A stretch of 64,000 nucleotides of DNA from an uncultured Acetobacteraceae bacterium. Lineage in GTDB: Bacteria > Pseudomonadota > Alphaproteobacteria > Acetobacterales > Acetobacteraceae. A program made the position numbers and the translations under genes. The stretch is from NCBI GenBank assembly GCA_946476985.1, contig CAMKWS010000006.1, forward strand, positions 55,634 to 119,633. Reading direction: 5' to 3'. Below are positions 47,902 to 58,988 of the stretch, one piece after another; position 1 is the first letter of the stretch; the number at the start of each line of letters is the position of its first letter. Under the pieces are notes generated by a model. That model ran no database searches. It was not told where the DNA came from and saw only the letters and a list, made by a program, of their open reading frames with translations.

Positions 47902-48573
47902 TCAAGGTTTTTTGCTCGGCTGTGGTACGGGAGGTAAAAGAGCTTTTGCTTGCCAGCAATACCATGCGAGTGTGGAGCGGTGCGGGCTGAAATGTGTTGT
48001 TGCCTCTTTTAGGCAGCGAGGTGTGGGGCGATTCTCTAATATTTTCAGGCGTCTCCAGCCTTCTTGCACGCCAAGGTCTCCCGTAGGGAGGACATCTGGT
48101 CGCTGGAGATGAAAGATCAGCAACATTTCGACTGTCCATCGTCCAACCCCACGAAGGCTGCTGAGGCGTTTGATCAATATTTCATCACTTAATGATTGTG
48201 CTTCTTCTAAAGAGGGGATGAGACCATCAATCCGGCCTTGAGCAATGGCTTTTAAGCTCAATAGCTTGGCCTGTGAAAGGCCACATTGGCGTAATGTTTT
48301 TTCCTCTAAAGAGAGGAGTGTTTGGGGTGATGGGGGGAGGCTCGTCTCATTTTGGTCTGGGCCGAGGCAGCATAAGCGGCCAAAAATCCGCCGTGCGGCT
48401 GCGTTATGGAGTTGTTGGCCTGTGACGGCCTTCAGTAAAGAATAATAAGGCTCAGGTGTTTGTGGACAGCGGTTGGATTGCTCATGTAGGCGACAAGGGC
48501 CGATTTTTTGAACAAACGCATAAAGCTCTGCGTCCTGCTGGAAAGATGAAGGTATTTGCATCATAAAGCGCAA
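47902..48573 (-). CDS. DNA-3-methyladenine glycosylase (HhH-GPD, AlkA-like)
   Basis: LLKAVTGQQLHNAAARRIFGRL, LSSLRGVGRWTVEMLLIFHLQRPDVLPTGDLGVQEG. Confidence 0.9.
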   Translation of the reverse strand: MRFMMQIPSSFQQDAELYAFVQKIGPCRLHEQSNRCPQTPEPYYSLLKAVTGQQLHNAAARRIFGRLCCLGPDQNETSLPPSPQTLLSLEEKTLRQCGLSQAKLLSLKAIAQGRIDGLIPSLEEAQSLSDEILIKRLSSLRGVGRWTVEMLLIFHLQRPDVLPTGDLGVQEGWRRLKILENRPTPRCLKEATTHFSPHRSTLAWYCWQAKALLPPVPQPSKKP

Positions 48574-48618
48574 TGATAAGGGGAGTGCGAGGGCGAAACA
48601 ATATTACATAAATGTAGG

Positions 48619-49776
48619 GTGGTCGTTTCGGTTGGTGACAATCACGCCTATTTTGAGGCACAAAGGAGAGGCGATGAAAATATTGCCTTTATCTTTCCCT
48701 TTTTGGTCACAGGGTACTTGCCTGTGATGATGTTGGACGCTCCTCCGCAGCGCAGGGAACGGCTGGGCGATTATGTTATGCGGACAGCCGCTACAGGGCA
48801 GGTTCTTGCTGTGCCGCTGTCATATCGTGATGTTATAAGGGGCGGTGAAGCTGTTCTCTCTGGGGCTCGTGTGCCCATGGTGAGGGCACAAATATTGGTA
48901 GACCCTCCCCCTATAGGCCCATTGATGGCGGCAGTGGGGGTGCATCTTTTGGTGTTATGGCTTGCTGTGCATCATTCGGCACAAATTCACGGCACGCCCA
49001 ATGGGACACAGCAACCACAAGTTGAGATGGTGTTTGATGCCCCGCCGGTCAAACATAGTATGCGCGGGCCTGCGACACATGAAGTTGGTGGTGGTGCTAA
49101 GGCTCCAGCACCTACGGCACCGAAAGAGACGACTCAAGTTCCATTAGAGCCGACCCCACATACCCCATCATCTCCTGCCTTAGTGAGTTCCCCAACGGGA
49201 GAATTAACGAATGCTGAGGCTTCGCAAAGACCCGTTTCACGAGCGGAGCCCAAAAGGCGAGAGCGTAATAAGGCAACTCCAACGCATCAGCAGCAAACTC
49301 GTCAGAGTGAGACGAACCCTTTTGCTCACCCGATGGATCTCTCTTTTGATGGGGAGCCAAGTGAGCACCCTCTTAAGCGTGGCCGCCGAGGTGGAACGGG
49401 CGGACCGGTGGATTTTTCTCTTGGGCCGCTTAGCCTTAATGGGCAGATTAATGCGCCATATAAAACGAGTAGTAGCGTTAAAGGGGTGAGCTCTGATTAT
49501 GGTAGCGAGATCGATAGTTGGATTCGCGCACATATGTTCTACCCAGATGAAGCCGTTGCTGCCGGAGAGGAAGGGCCTGCATCTGTACATGTGGTGATAG
49601 ATCGCTCAGGTCGGGTGACCAAAGTTAGATTAACGGATCAGTCAGGCTCTTATTCCTTGGATGCCGCAACAACTGGAATGTTCCAAGGGGCACAGTTGCC
49701 ACCGGTTCCTCCGGATATGAAGGGGGACCATTTTGATCTGGATGTGACGATTAATTATATGCTGATTCGCCGTTAG
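48619..49776 (+). CDS. TonB-family energy transducer-like protein
   Basis: One N-proximal TM (MAAVGVHLLVLWLAV), Pro-rich linker, C-terminal VHVVIDRSGRVTKVRLTDQSGSYSLDAATTGMFQGAQLPPVP. Confidence 0.8.
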   Translation: MVVSVGDNHAYFEAQRRGDENIAFIFPFLVTGYLPVMMLDAPPQRRERLGDYVMRTAATGQVLAVPLSYRDVIRGGEAVLSGARVPMVRAQILVDPPPIGPLMAAVGVHLLVLWLAVHHSAQIHGTPNGTQQPQVEMVFDAPPVKHSMRGPATHEVGGGAKAPAPTAPKETTQVPLEPTPHTPSSPALVSSPTGELTNAEASQRPVSRAEPKRRERNKATPTHQQQTRQSETNPFAHPMDLSFDGEPSEHPLKRGRRGGTGGPVDFSLGPLSLNGQINAPYKTSSSVKGVSSDYGSEIDSWIRAHMFYPDEAVAAGEEGPASVHVVIDRSGRVTKVRLTDQSGSYSLDAATTGMFQGAQLPPVPPDMKGDHFDLDVTINYMLIRR

Positions 49777-49921
49777 TCGTTTGGGATAGCTGTTGTTTGC
49801 CTTGGAATAGACACGGAGAGGTGCACTACATCATAGATGTTGCGTAGGGTATATTAAGAGGGCTTTTCAGTTGGGGTGGTTTATCCGCTGAGGAGCAATT
49901 TTGGTGGATGTGAAAGAGTAG

Positions 49922-50878
49922 GTGTTCATGCGCGTGTGCCGTGCGCTGTTGTTTATTGGGTTATGTGCATCGCTCCTAGGGTTAGGGGGGTGCTTAAAGG
50001 TGTATCAGCCTTTTGCACATAATCCGGGGCGGCAGGCACAATATCTTGTGCATGATAATATGCCACCTAGTCGTTTGTCTGTGCCTATTCCTGTTGCAAA
50101 AGATGCGCCATGGCGAGAGGCGACGACTTTATGGGCTAAAGATGTTGTCAAAGCACTTGTAGAGCAGGCAATTCCGGCCGTTACCCGCGAGCCGAAGCCA
50201 GGGGATTGGTGGGTGCGTCTCGGGGCTGTAAGGGCTGAACATAAGGGGATTCGGCCTCGCTATGCGATTATTGGTCCAGATGGAAAGATTAAAGCACGTG
50301 GCTATGGAGCCGTAATTGATAGAGCCGGGTGGAAGGCCGCAGATCCAGAGGCACTTCATACCGTATCATTACAGATTGCCCCTGAGATCGCGCGTGATTT
50401 AACAGAAATCCAAACGCAAATGATGATGGATGACCCCAATAGTCTTATGAATCGGTCTGCGCGGATTTGTTTTGATGGTGTTTTTGGGGCGCCGGGCAGT
50501 GGTAATCGCGAGCTAGGGCAAGCTTTTTATACAATGTTGCCAGATGGCCGAAATAATGTGCAGACGACACATGATGGCGCTGATTATATTGTGCGGGCAG
50601 AGGTGTCTGTAACCGACCTCACAGAGGCACGTTCATCATCAGAGGATCATCCTGCAGGGCCGCAGCAGCAGGTGATGATTATCTGGCGTGTGCTCACCCC
50701 TCAAGGCCAAGAGGCTGGGGCGGCGACGCAGATTCATGAGATACCAGCTCATTCTTTAGATCATTCGTGGGCAGAAGTTGCCGGGACAGCAGCCCAAGAA
50801 GCTGTAGGGGCTGTGCGGACAATTATCACGAATTATTCTGGTCGTGAGCATAAGCTACACCCAAGAAAGCAAGGTTGA
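49922..50878 (+). CDS. Predicted lipoprotein, hypothetical
   Basis: LLGLGGCLKVYQP lipobox; 318 aa. Confidence 0.7.
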   Translation: MFMRVCRALLFIGLCASLLGLGGCLKVYQPFAHNPGRQAQYLVHDNMPPSRLSVPIPVAKDAPWREATTLWAKDVVKALVEQAIPAVTREPKPGDWWVRLGAVRAEHKGIRPRYAIIGPDGKIKARGYGAVIDRAGWKAADPEALHTVSLQIAPEIARDLTEIQTQMMMDDPNSLMNRSARICFDGVFGAPGSGNRELGQAFYTMLPDGRNNVQTTHDGADYIVRAEVSVTDLTEARSSSEDHPAGPQQQVMIIWRVLTPQGQEAGAATQIHEIPAHSLDHSWAEVAGTAAQEAVGAVRTIITNYSGREHKLHPRKQG

Positions 50879-51160
50879 TTTTTCTTAGGTAGAAGAGGTG
50901 AGGTTGGGCGTGGACTTTTTCACATAGTGGGGGAGTTGGCGTTCGGTATGCCGATTCTCTGCTGTAAGATGGAGGAGGGGCTACGTTGTTTGACGCTCTC
51001 ATGAGGGGCAAATGTGCTTTCTGACACACAATCATTAATTTAATTAACAAGTAGTATACGTTTTTAGGGCAGCCTTGTGATGGAAGGTCATGACATTGAT
51101 CGGGCGTGCTGATAGAAGGGGGCAGTCGCCCCTTATGCCAGTCTGTGAGATGTATCTGTC

Positions 51161-52096
51161 ATGAAAATCGTCGCGTGTAATAGCAACCTGCCTTTGGCGC
51201 AAGCCGTGGCTGATGAGTTGCAGATTCCCTTGTGTAAAACTGCAATTCGCCGTTTTTCTGATGGTGAAGTCTTCGTAGAGGTGCAGGAAAATGTGCGAGG
51301 GGAGGACATGTTTGTCATCCAAAGCACATGCACCCCAACAAATGATCATCTTATGGAACTGCTTGTCGTGCTAGATGCACTACGCCGTGGGTCTGCACGC
51401 CGTATTACAGCAGTTATGCCGTATTTTGGGTATGCTCGTCAGGATCGCAAATCAGGTCCCCGCACGCCGATTAGTGCCAAACTTGTTGCAAACTTGCTAA
51501 CAGAAGCTGGTGCAAACCGTATTCTGACAATGGATCTGCATGCGATGCAGATTCAGGGTTTCTTTGATATCCCAACAGATAACCTTTATGCCGCTCCGCT
51601 TTTTGTAAGAGATCTCCTTACACGCCACCCAGACCACGATAAATTGATGATCGTCTCCCCTGATGTTGGTGGTGTTGTGCGCGCGCGCCAATTAGCACGT
51701 CGCTTGAATGTGGATCTTGCAATTATTGATAAGCGTCGTGAACGTGCTGGTGTTTCCGAAGTGATGAATGTCATTGGGGATGTGACTGGCCGGTATTGCG
51801 TGCTGGTAGATGATATCATTGATAGCGGTGGATCCCTCTGCAATGCCGCAGAAGCACTGATGAAATATGGTGCAGCAGGGGTTGAGGCTTATGTAACCCA
51901 TGGCGTGCTGACCAATAATGCATGTGAGCGTGTACAGAATAGTCCACTCTCTATGCTTACTTTGACAGATAGTATCCCAGCGACAGATGCGTTGCGTGCT
52001 GCGCCGAATATTCGGCAGATTTCTACAGCTAATTTGCTAGCTCGTGCGGTGCGTGCTGTGGCTGATGAAAGCTCTGTCTCGACACTTTTTGATTAA
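51161..52096 (+). CDS. prs: Ribose-phosphate pyrophosphokinase
   Basis: [69 protein letters not shown]. Confidence 0.97.
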   Translation: MKIVACNSNLPLAQAVADELQIPLCKTAIRRFSDGEVFVEVQENVRGEDMFVIQSTCTPTNDHLMELLVVLDALRRGSARRITAVMPYFGYARQDRKSGPRTPISAKLVANLLTEAGANRILTMDLHAMQIQGFFDIPTDNLYAAPLFVRDLLTRHPDHDKLMIVSPDVGGVVRARQLARRLNVDLAIIDKRRERAGVSEVMNVIGDVTGRYCVLVDDIIDSGGSLCNAAEALMKYGAAGVEAYVTHGVLTNNACERVQNSPLSMLTLTDSIPATDALRAAPNIRQISTANLLARAVRAVADESSVSTLFD

Positions 52097-52245
52097 AAAG
52101 CTCACGCCTTTTTGTAAGAAGGGCAGCTTTTCTGTAGGGTGAAAGGCGGCCATGGTCGGGGTGTGGGCTTTTAAAGCCTATTCTATAGAGGACCATAGCC
52201 GCTAGGATGAAGCCTATAAGTCGGCCCTGGGATGAGGTAGAGTAG

Positions 52246-52851
52246 ATGACACAGCTATGTGCAAAATCGTTTTGGTTTCTTCGTCATGGCGAGACTGACT
52301 GGAACGTGCAGCATCTTTCCCAAGGGCGGACAGATATCCCCCTAAATGAGACAGGGCTTGCACAGGCGAGGCGCGCTGGAGAGCATTTGGCTGATATTTT
52401 CGCCAAAGATGAGCGGCCTTTTACGCATATTGTCGCTTCTCCTATGGTGCGAGCCTTGGTTACAGCAGAATATGTGCGTGATATTATCCGTGAGCGTGCA
52501 GGGGTAGAATTGCCGCTTACAACGGATATTGACCTCCAAGAGGTGAGCTTCGGTGAGCAAGAAGGTAAACCCATGGGGAATTGGTACGATACATGGATTA
52601 ATGGGTCATTCGTACCAGAGGGTGGAGAGGTATTCGCCGATCTGAAACGCCGCAGCACACAAGCTGTAAACCGAGCACATGAAGCAGGTCCAGGTGTACC
52701 CTTGATTGTCGCACATGGAGCGCTCTTTCGCGCGTTGCGTGCAGCTATGGGGCTAGAGGTTAACGTGCGATTGCCCAATGCCGTGCCTCTGAATGCTACG
52801 CATCATGATGAGCATTGGCATTTGGAGATGCTGTTTTCTGTGAAGCCTTAA
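52246..52851 (+). CDS. Histidine phosphatase family protein
   Basis: FWFLRHGETDWNVQHLSQGRTDIPLNETG. Confidence 0.92.
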   Translation: MTQLCAKSFWFLRHGETDWNVQHLSQGRTDIPLNETGLAQARRAGEHLADIFAKDERPFTHIVASPMVRALVTAEYVRDIIRERAGVELPLTTDIDLQEVSFGEQEGKPMGNWYDTWINGSFVPEGGEVFADLKRRSTQAVNRAHEAGPGVPLIVAHGALFRALRAAMGLEVNVRLPNAVPLNATHHDEHWHLEMLFSVKP

Positions 52852-52872
52852 AAGACTTTCTAATATGTAGAA

Positions 52873-52908
52873 GAAAAGGGGTAAGACAGTGTTCTTACCC
52901 CTTTTTTT
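52873..52908 (+). terminator. Rho-independent terminator
   Basis: AAAAGGGGTAAGA-CAGTGT-TCTTACCCCTTTTTTT. Confidence 0.85.
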
Positions 52909-52943
52909 GTGGAAGAGCGTTTTAGGCAAAATCTTTGGGGGAA

Positions 52944-54545
52944 TTACCAAGGCACCAAGGTGGTGGAGAGGTGCTTAGCCTGTTTTGGGGTAACGCCAAG
53001 GTCATTACGGTTCCACCAACCGCCGCCAAGAGCCTGGAAGAGGCCAACCGTATCAGAAAGACGAGCCGTTTTATCTTGCGAGACGGAGAGTTCATCCTGC
53101 GCCACAGCGAGGCGGGATTGGATGAGGTCTAGTATGCTAATATCGCCTAATTGATGCTGGATTTCCGATATTTTGAGTGACTGTTTAGCGGCATCAAGGC
53201 CGCTTTGGTCAGCTAAGAGAGTATCTGCATCAAGTTGTGTTGCATGGAGGCTATCAGCTACATCGCCAATCGCGGTGATAACGGTGGCTTTGTAATATTC
53301 TTTTGCCTCAATAAAGTTATCCCGAGCTTCTCTTTGAGCATGTAGGAGCGAACCGCCCTGGAAGATGGGTTGAGTGACGGTTGCAGCTAGCATCCAGTTC
53401 CCCATTCCCGGTTTAAAGAAGTGCTGCATACTGTCGACAGCTTCTCCAGGGAGAGCGCTAAGCTGTACGTTTGGTAAGCGATTGGCAATAGCGATACCAA
53501 GCTGCGCTGCGGCTGCGCGGATCTGTGCCTGAGCGGCTGCAATATCCGGACGCTGCAATAAAAGTGCAGATGGAAGAGAGATGGGTAGCTTTTGTGGAAG
53601 GGTGAAGTCTTTAAGCTCAAACACAGGTAGAGGCGCATTAGGTGCAAGACCAGCTAACGTAGCGAGTTGGTCTCGGGTCTGAGCAAGCTGTGTTTGGAGA
53701 GGAGGAAGGTCCGCTCGGACTTGTGCAAGAGCATTGAGTAGGATGAGCTGGCTCTGGCGTGATTGGTCACCTAAGCCAACTTGACTTTGGTTAATGCGAG
53801 CAAGGGCTTCTTGCTCAGCGATGATTGCTTCCTTGGCGTGAATTTGTGCTCGCAGACCGGCCTCTGTGATGGCTGAATTCACGAGAGTGGAGATCATTGT
53901 CAGGGCTGTGGCTTCTAGCTGGAAGCGCTGAATATCGGCCTGAGCTTTACCATTACGTATGGCTTGGCGAGCCCCACCCCAAAGGTCTGGCACATAACCA
54001 ACATTAAGCTGGGCTGTATGGAGGTTATAAAGCCATGAATTGTTGTTGGGGACAGGTGATAATGTTTTAGAGGTTTTGTTCCGGGTAGGAATAAACTGTG
54101 CGGAGATGCTTGGGTAAAGAGAAGCGCCCTCTACACGGCGTTGTTCCCAAGCGGACTTTAACCCAGCTTGCATCGCTTTGAGCGAGGGACTGTTGGCAAG
54201 GGCTTGTTCAATAAGCTGGTTAAGGTGTGGATTATGGAAAAGTTCCCACCATTTACCGGGAATATCTGCACCAGAGATGAAGCTTTGCTTCCGAAGGAGG
54301 CTATCTTTCCCCTCTTGTCCGGAGGAGGATGTAATGGGAGTGCTGGTATAATCAGCCCCTTTGGGGAGAGGAGGGGCTTTGCCTTCTGGGCCGAACATAC
54401 AGCCGCTCACGCTGCCGCATAAAACTGCGGCAAGGAAAAGGCGTGCAAGGCCAGCACGTTTTGTTGTGCTGTGGTGGCGTGATGTTGTCATGTGAAGGGC
54501 CATATCACGCATCCCCTTGTGTTGTGGCGGCTGTTCTTTTTTCAA
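52944..54545 (-). CDS. NodT-family outer-membrane efflux lipoprotein (start possibly ~54491)
   Basis: LFLAAVLCGSVSGCMFGPEGKAPPLP lipobox; TolC-like repeats; follows RND pump. Confidence 0.88.
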   Translation of the reverse strand: MKKEQPPQHKGMRDMALHMTTSRHHSTTKRAGLARLFLAAVLCGSVSGCMFGPEGKAPPLPKGADYTSTPITSSSGQEGKDSLLRKQSFISGADIPGKWWELFHNPHLNQLIEQALANSPSLKAMQAGLKSAWEQRRVEGASLYPSISAQFIPTRNKTSKTLSPVPNNNSWLYNLHTAQLNVGYVPDLWGGARQAIRNGKAQADIQRFQLEATALTMISTLVNSAITEAGLRAQIHAKEAIIAEQEALARINQSQVGLGDQSRQSQLILLNALAQVRADLPPLQTQLAQTRDQLATLAGLAPNAPLPVFELKDFTLPQKLPISLPSALLLQRPDIAAAQAQIRAAAAQLGIAIANRLPNVQLSALPGEAVDSMQHFFKPGMGNWMLAATVTQPIFQGGSLLHAQREARDNFIEAKEYYKATVITAIGDVADSLHATQLDADTLLADQSGLDAAKQSLKISEIQHQLGDISILDLIQSRLAVAQDELSVSQDKTARLSDTVGLFQALGGGWWNRNDLGVTPKQAKHLSTTLVPW

Positions 54546-57500
54546 TATGAGCTTCTAAACGGAAGAAGCATACAGGGAGGATAAAGAGCGTTAGCAGGGT
54601 TGCAATGCCAAGTCCCCCCACCACAACTGTGGCGAGCCCACGTTGAACATCGGTCCCAATACCTGTTGCTAAAGCGGCGGGAAGCATACCAACACTCGCA
54701 ACGGTGGCTGTCATTAAAACAGGGCGGAAACGCTCTGTAGCCCCTAGGAGGGTAGCTGAGCGGACATCCATCCCTTCTCTATGGTGGCGGTTGATATTGG
54801 AGATCATGATAATCCCGTTTTGAATAGCCACACCAAAGAGAGCAATGAACCCAACGGCCGTTGCGATATTGAGTGTTTCATTCCGCACATGCAGAGCAAT
54901 TAGCCCCCCAAGGGTTGCTAGTGGCACAATCCCGAGGATGAGCATAGCCTGTCGCAGCTTTTGGAACTCTGCATAAAGCAGGCCGAGCATCACAGCGAAC
55001 ATCACACCAAGAGCCACAATTAAGCGGGCTTGAGCACGTTGTGCTTCTTGGAAAGAGCCTGCCCATTCGAGACGGAATTTCTGGTGGTCGTAATGTATCG
55101 CTTGGCTAATGCGTTGTTCTGCATCAGCTAGATATTGTGACATAGGACGGTCACCATTATCGACCTGTAGGGTGATTTGGCGCTCGCCCATTTCATGAGC
55201 GATGCTGCTTTCGCCCATATGCAGGCGAATAGTTGCAATATCAGCAAGTGGCACGGCTGATCCATCAGAGGTAATGAGAGGGATCTGCCCTAAAAGCTGT
55301 AGGTTAGAGCGCTGCACGTTATCAATATGGAGGGTTGCGTTATAAAAACGGTCACCTTCGATCACGCTGGTAAGAGGGGCATCTCCAATCGCGCCATTGA
55401 TGATGTCTGATACATCAGAAATAGCTATGCCATAGCGTGCGGCACGAAGTCGGTCTGTCGTAATTTCGATTTGTGGGATCTTGGGCTCTTGGAAAATTGC
55501 TGCCTGTACAGTGCCAGGGACTTGCCACAAGGTTGCGACAACTTGTTGACCAAGCTGACGCAATTGGTTGAGGTCATCACCATAAATACGCATCACCAGC
55601 GGGCTATGCGCCCCACCGACCAAGTCACTCATATTATCTTGGATAGGTTGGCTAATGGAGAAAGAAATGCCCGGTACTTGGCGCAGTCTTGTGCGTAATT
55701 TGCTGACAAATTGGGCTTTTGTCTCTCCGTTAGCCCATTGGCTATAGGGTGTCAGTCCTACAGGCATTTCAATATGTGATGGTGTCCAAGGGTCTGTACC
55801 ATCATCAGAGCGGCCTAATTGTGTAATTGCAAAGGATGTTTCTGGGAACTCACGTACGGCACGACGTAGCTCAGAAGCTTTCTCCTGTGCTTGTTCTAAG
55901 GAGAGTGCGGTGGGTAGCTGCACTTGCACCCATAAGGCGCCTTCATCCAAGTCTGGTAAGAATTCACGTCCAGTTGTGATGCCTAATGCGATCACGGCGA
56001 TAAGAGCAATAGCAGCCCCAATGAAAGGAACACGTGGGTAATTGAGGAAGTGCCCTAGGAGGGCTTCATAACGGTGATGGACCCATTCAAGTAGTTTATT
56101 ATGCCAAATAGGGCGAGGACTACGCAGGGCAAGGAAGGACATTGTTGGCGTGAGCGCTAAGGCGCATAGGAGCGCACCTAAAAGGGCAAAGCTAACCGTA
56201 TACGCCATGGGGCGAAAGAGTTTACCCTCACTACCTTCAAAGGCAAAAAGTGGGCTATAGGCAACGATAATAATAAGGGTTGAAGCAAAAATCGCCCGTC
56301 CAGCACGGCGTGTTACATCAAGAATATCAGGCGCATTTAGCTGGCCTGTAGGGTGTCGTTCGCGGTAGCTGAGAATGACTTCTGTGATGACAATGGCGCC
56401 ATCGACAATAACGCCAAAGTCCACAGCGCCGAGGGAGAATAGGTTTGCTGCCATTCCGCAAGCGCGCATAAGAATAAACGCAAAGGCGAGAGCAAAAGGA
56501 ATGGTCACAGCTGTAATGGCTGCACTGCGGGGCGAACCAAGGAAGAAGGTAAGAATGACCAATACAAGGCCAATTCCCTCTATAATGGTTTCACCTACTT
56601 TATCTGTCGTGGCATGAACGAGATTGTCTCGGTCGATATAAGGGACAATCCGCACATGGCGTGATTTTAGTTTCTCTTGAAGAATATCAACCGCATGGTG
56701 AAGGTTCTTGAGTACCTCTGAGGGGTTGGCCCCTCGTAACATGGTGACAACGCCTTCGATGGTATCGGGGGTCCCATTCTTACCGAGCATCCCTTCACGA
56801 ACTTGATGGCCAAATTCTATTTTACCTAGTTCAGAAAGAAGGATAGGCACACCATCGTGATGGCCGACAACTGTATTACGCATATCCTCCAGAGAGTGAA
56901 TCTGTCCCACACCACGAATGATGTATGATTGTTCGCCTCTAGAGACACGCCCTCCGCCAGCATTAGCATTGCTGTTGCGGATGGCATTCATCACATCGCT
57001 GACACTAATGCTGTAACGAATGAGGGCATTGGGGTCGAGAATGAGCTGGTATTCCCGTGTGAAGCCGCCAAAATTATCAATATCGACCACGCCAGGCACA
57101 CGTTGCAGAGCAGGAATAATTTCCCAACGCTGGATGTCAGAGATGGTCATAAGATTTTGGTCGTCAGATTCAACCGTGTAGCGGTAAATCTCACCACCAG
57201 GGCCGCTCATTGGGCCGAGGGAGGGTTGTGCGCCGTTAGTAAGCTGGAGGTCGGCTAATTGGCTCTGGACAAGCTGGCGCGCTAGGTAAACATCCATCCC
57301 TTCTTTGAAGATGAGTGTTACGAGCGAAAGGCCGAATGTACTGCTAGAGCGGCTCTCCACAACACCAGGAACAGCGGCAAGGCTACGCTCTACGGGAGTG
57401 GTAACTTGGTGTTCCATTTCCTCGGCGGCGAGGCCGTTCATTTGTGTAGTAACCTGCACACTGGTGGGGCCTAGGTCTGGATAAGCCTCAATTGGCAGCT

Positions 57501-57600
57501 GTTTCCACGCAAAGATACCAGTTACGAAGAGGACCAAAGATAGGAAGGCAACGGCTTTGCGGTGGCCGAAGCACCATGTGATGAATTTTTCAATATGCAT
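54505..57600 (-). CDS. CzcA/CusA-type heavy-metal RND efflux pump
   Basis: PIEAYPDLGPTSVQVTTQMNGLAAEEMEHQVTTPVERSLAAVPGV; LGAVDFGVIVDGAIVITE; 1031 aa. Confidence 0.93.
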   Translation of the reverse strand: MHIEKFITWCFGHRKAVAFLSLVLFVTGIFAWKQLPIEAYPDLGPTSVQVTTQMNGLAAEEMEHQVTTPVERSLAAVPGVVESRSSSTFGLSLVTLIFKEGMDVYLARQLVQSQLADLQLTNGAQPSLGPMSGPGGEIYRYTVESDDQNLMTISDIQRWEIIPALQRVPGVVDIDNFGGFTREYQLILDPNALIRYSISVSDVMNAIRNSNANAGGGRVSRGEQSYIIRGVGQIHSLEDMRNTVVGHHDGVPILLSELGKIEFGHQVREGMLGKNGTPDTIEGVVTMLRGANPSEVLKNLHHAVDILQEKLKSRHVRIVPYIDRDNLVHATTDKVGETIIEGIGLVLVILTFFLGSPRSAAITAVTIPFALAFAFILMRACGMAANLFSLGAVDFGVIVDGAIVITEVILSYRERHPTGQLNAPDILDVTRRAGRAIFASTLIIIVAYSPLFAFEGSEGKLFRPMAYTVSFALLGALLCALALTPTMSFLALRSPRPIWHNKLLEWVHHRYEALLGHFLNYPRVPFIGAAIALIAVIALGITTGREFLPDLDEGALWVQVQLPTALSLEQAQEKASELRRAVREFPETSFAITQLGRSDDGTDPWTPSHIEMPVGLTPYSQWANGETKAQFVSKLRTRLRQVPGISFSISQPIQDNMSDLVGGAHSPLVMRIYGDDLNQLRQLGQQVVATLWQVPGTVQAAIFQEPKIPQIEITTDRLRAARYGIAISDVSDIINGAIGDAPLTSVIEGDRFYNATLHIDNVQRSNLQLLGQIPLITSDGSAVPLADIATIRLHMGESSIAHEMGERQITLQVDNGDRPMSQYLADAEQRISQAIHYDHQKFRLEWAGSFQEAQRAQARLIVALGVMFAVMLGLLYAEFQKLRQAMLILGIVPLATLGGLIALHVRNETLNIATAVGFIALFGVAIQNGIIMISNINRHHREGMDVRSATLLGATERFRPVLMTATVASVGMLPAALATGIGTDVQRGLATVVVGGLGIATLLTLFILPVCFFRLEAHIEKRTAATTQGDA

Positions 57601-57616
57601 TAGCCTGCCCGCCAGC

Positions 57617-58744
57617 TTAGTAGTCGTTTAAGAGAATGGCCCCGTGGGTGATAATGCGCTCCCCTGCGGTGAGACCGGAGAGAACGCGCACAGCGTCTCC
57701 TTCTTCATAGCTGACTGTAATAAAACGTCGGCGATAGCTGTTGGGGGCCGTTTCGACAAAGACAGAGACTTGGTCGTTATCCATCAGCAAGGCTGTTTTG
57801 GGGAGGAGAACTTGTGTGCGTTCTGCAATATTGAGGGTTGCAGTTGTAAATTGTCCGGGATGCAGCAAGCCTTGGCTATTCGTGCAGCGGAGGTAAATAT
57901 TGAGGCGCCGTGTGTCTGTATGAACAATTGGATCTTGTGAGGTGACAGGCCCTTCACAGGTTTGGCCTGGGAAGGGAGCGCTGAGTGTCATAGAAGCCCC
58001 TAATGTCGGGATAAGCCCTTCAGGAACGCTGGTTTGGACCCAAACATCGTCAAGGTTGGTTACGCTCATGAGGGGGCTGGTCATATCGCTAACATTTTGC
58101 CCAACACCAATTGAAATGCTCCCGACAACGCCAGTAACAGGGGCGATGAGGGGTTGGTAGCCTTCTTCCCCATTTGTTCCGAGAGCTTGCAGGCGCAATT
58201 GTGCACGACGCTCTTCTGCGCGGGCTTGTTCGAGGTCATTGCGGGCAGATTGCATATCTTTCACAGCGTTACCACCGGCTGCTAGGACACGGACTGCACG
58301 ATTATAGGCTTGGTTAGCGAATTCTAGTGTTGCTTCTGCTTTGCGGGCATCTGACCATGCCTGGGCAAGATCTCCGGAGTAAATAGTTGCCAGTATGTCG
58401 CCTTTTTGGACAAGCTGACCGGTTTGGACATGAATATTTGCAACACGCCCGATAACAGGGGAGTAAATAGTTACATTATGGCCCGGTGTTGGAATGATCT
58501 GTGCAGGAAGTGCCACTTGGTGGGGGAGGTTTGTGCTGAGAGCTGCCTCAATAACAAGACGTTTGCTGAGAGCGCTTCCTGTTTGAACACGCAGTAGGTC
58601 GTTGTCATGCGTCACTGCTGGTGGCGTTGCAACTGGGATCGCAGTATGGCGTAAAGTTGCCCAGAGGATAAGGGCAATGAGAAGGATACTGAGGGAAATC
58701 CCTACAAGAATAATGTTACGTGAGACGCGCATTATTGCTGTCAT
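57617..58744 (-). CDS. RND efflux periplasmic adaptor (CzcB/CusB-like)
   Basis: TIYSPVIGRVANIHVQTGQLVQKGDILATIYSGDLAQAW; C-terminal VLSGLTAGERIITHGAILLND. Confidence 0.9.
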   Translation of the reverse strand: MTAIMRVSRNIILVGISLSILLIALILWATLRHTAIPVATPPAVTHDNDLLRVQTGSALSKRLVIEAALSTNLPHQVALPAQIIPTPGHNVTIYSPVIGRVANIHVQTGQLVQKGDILATIYSGDLAQAWSDARKAEATLEFANQAYNRAVRVLAAGGNAVKDMQSARNDLEQARAEERRAQLRLQALGTNGEEGYQPLIAPVTGVVGSISIGVGQNVSDMTSPLMSVTNLDDVWVQTSVPEGLIPTLGASMTLSAPFPGQTCEGPVTSQDPIVHTDTRRLNIYLRCTNSQGLLHPGQFTTATLNIAERTQVLLPKTALLMDNDQVSVFVETAPNSYRRRFITVSYEEGDAVRVLSGLTAGERIITHGAILLNDY

Positions 58745-58988
58745 CCCCCTCGTGTCTGATTGTCCGTAAAAGTCAGGCTTTTCTTGCCATATAAGTGGTC
58801 GTTTGTCACGAATAGTACGGATTGTGAAATGACTTAAAAATGAAGAAACTGTAATGTGACTGGGTGTGTATGTGACATCTTATAGATATAAATGTGTTTT
58901 TTGTTTTGTGTAATAGGTAATACTTGGGACGTATTTCTGCGACCCAAGTCTTCTTTGTCATCACACATGAATGGGGAATGAATGATGA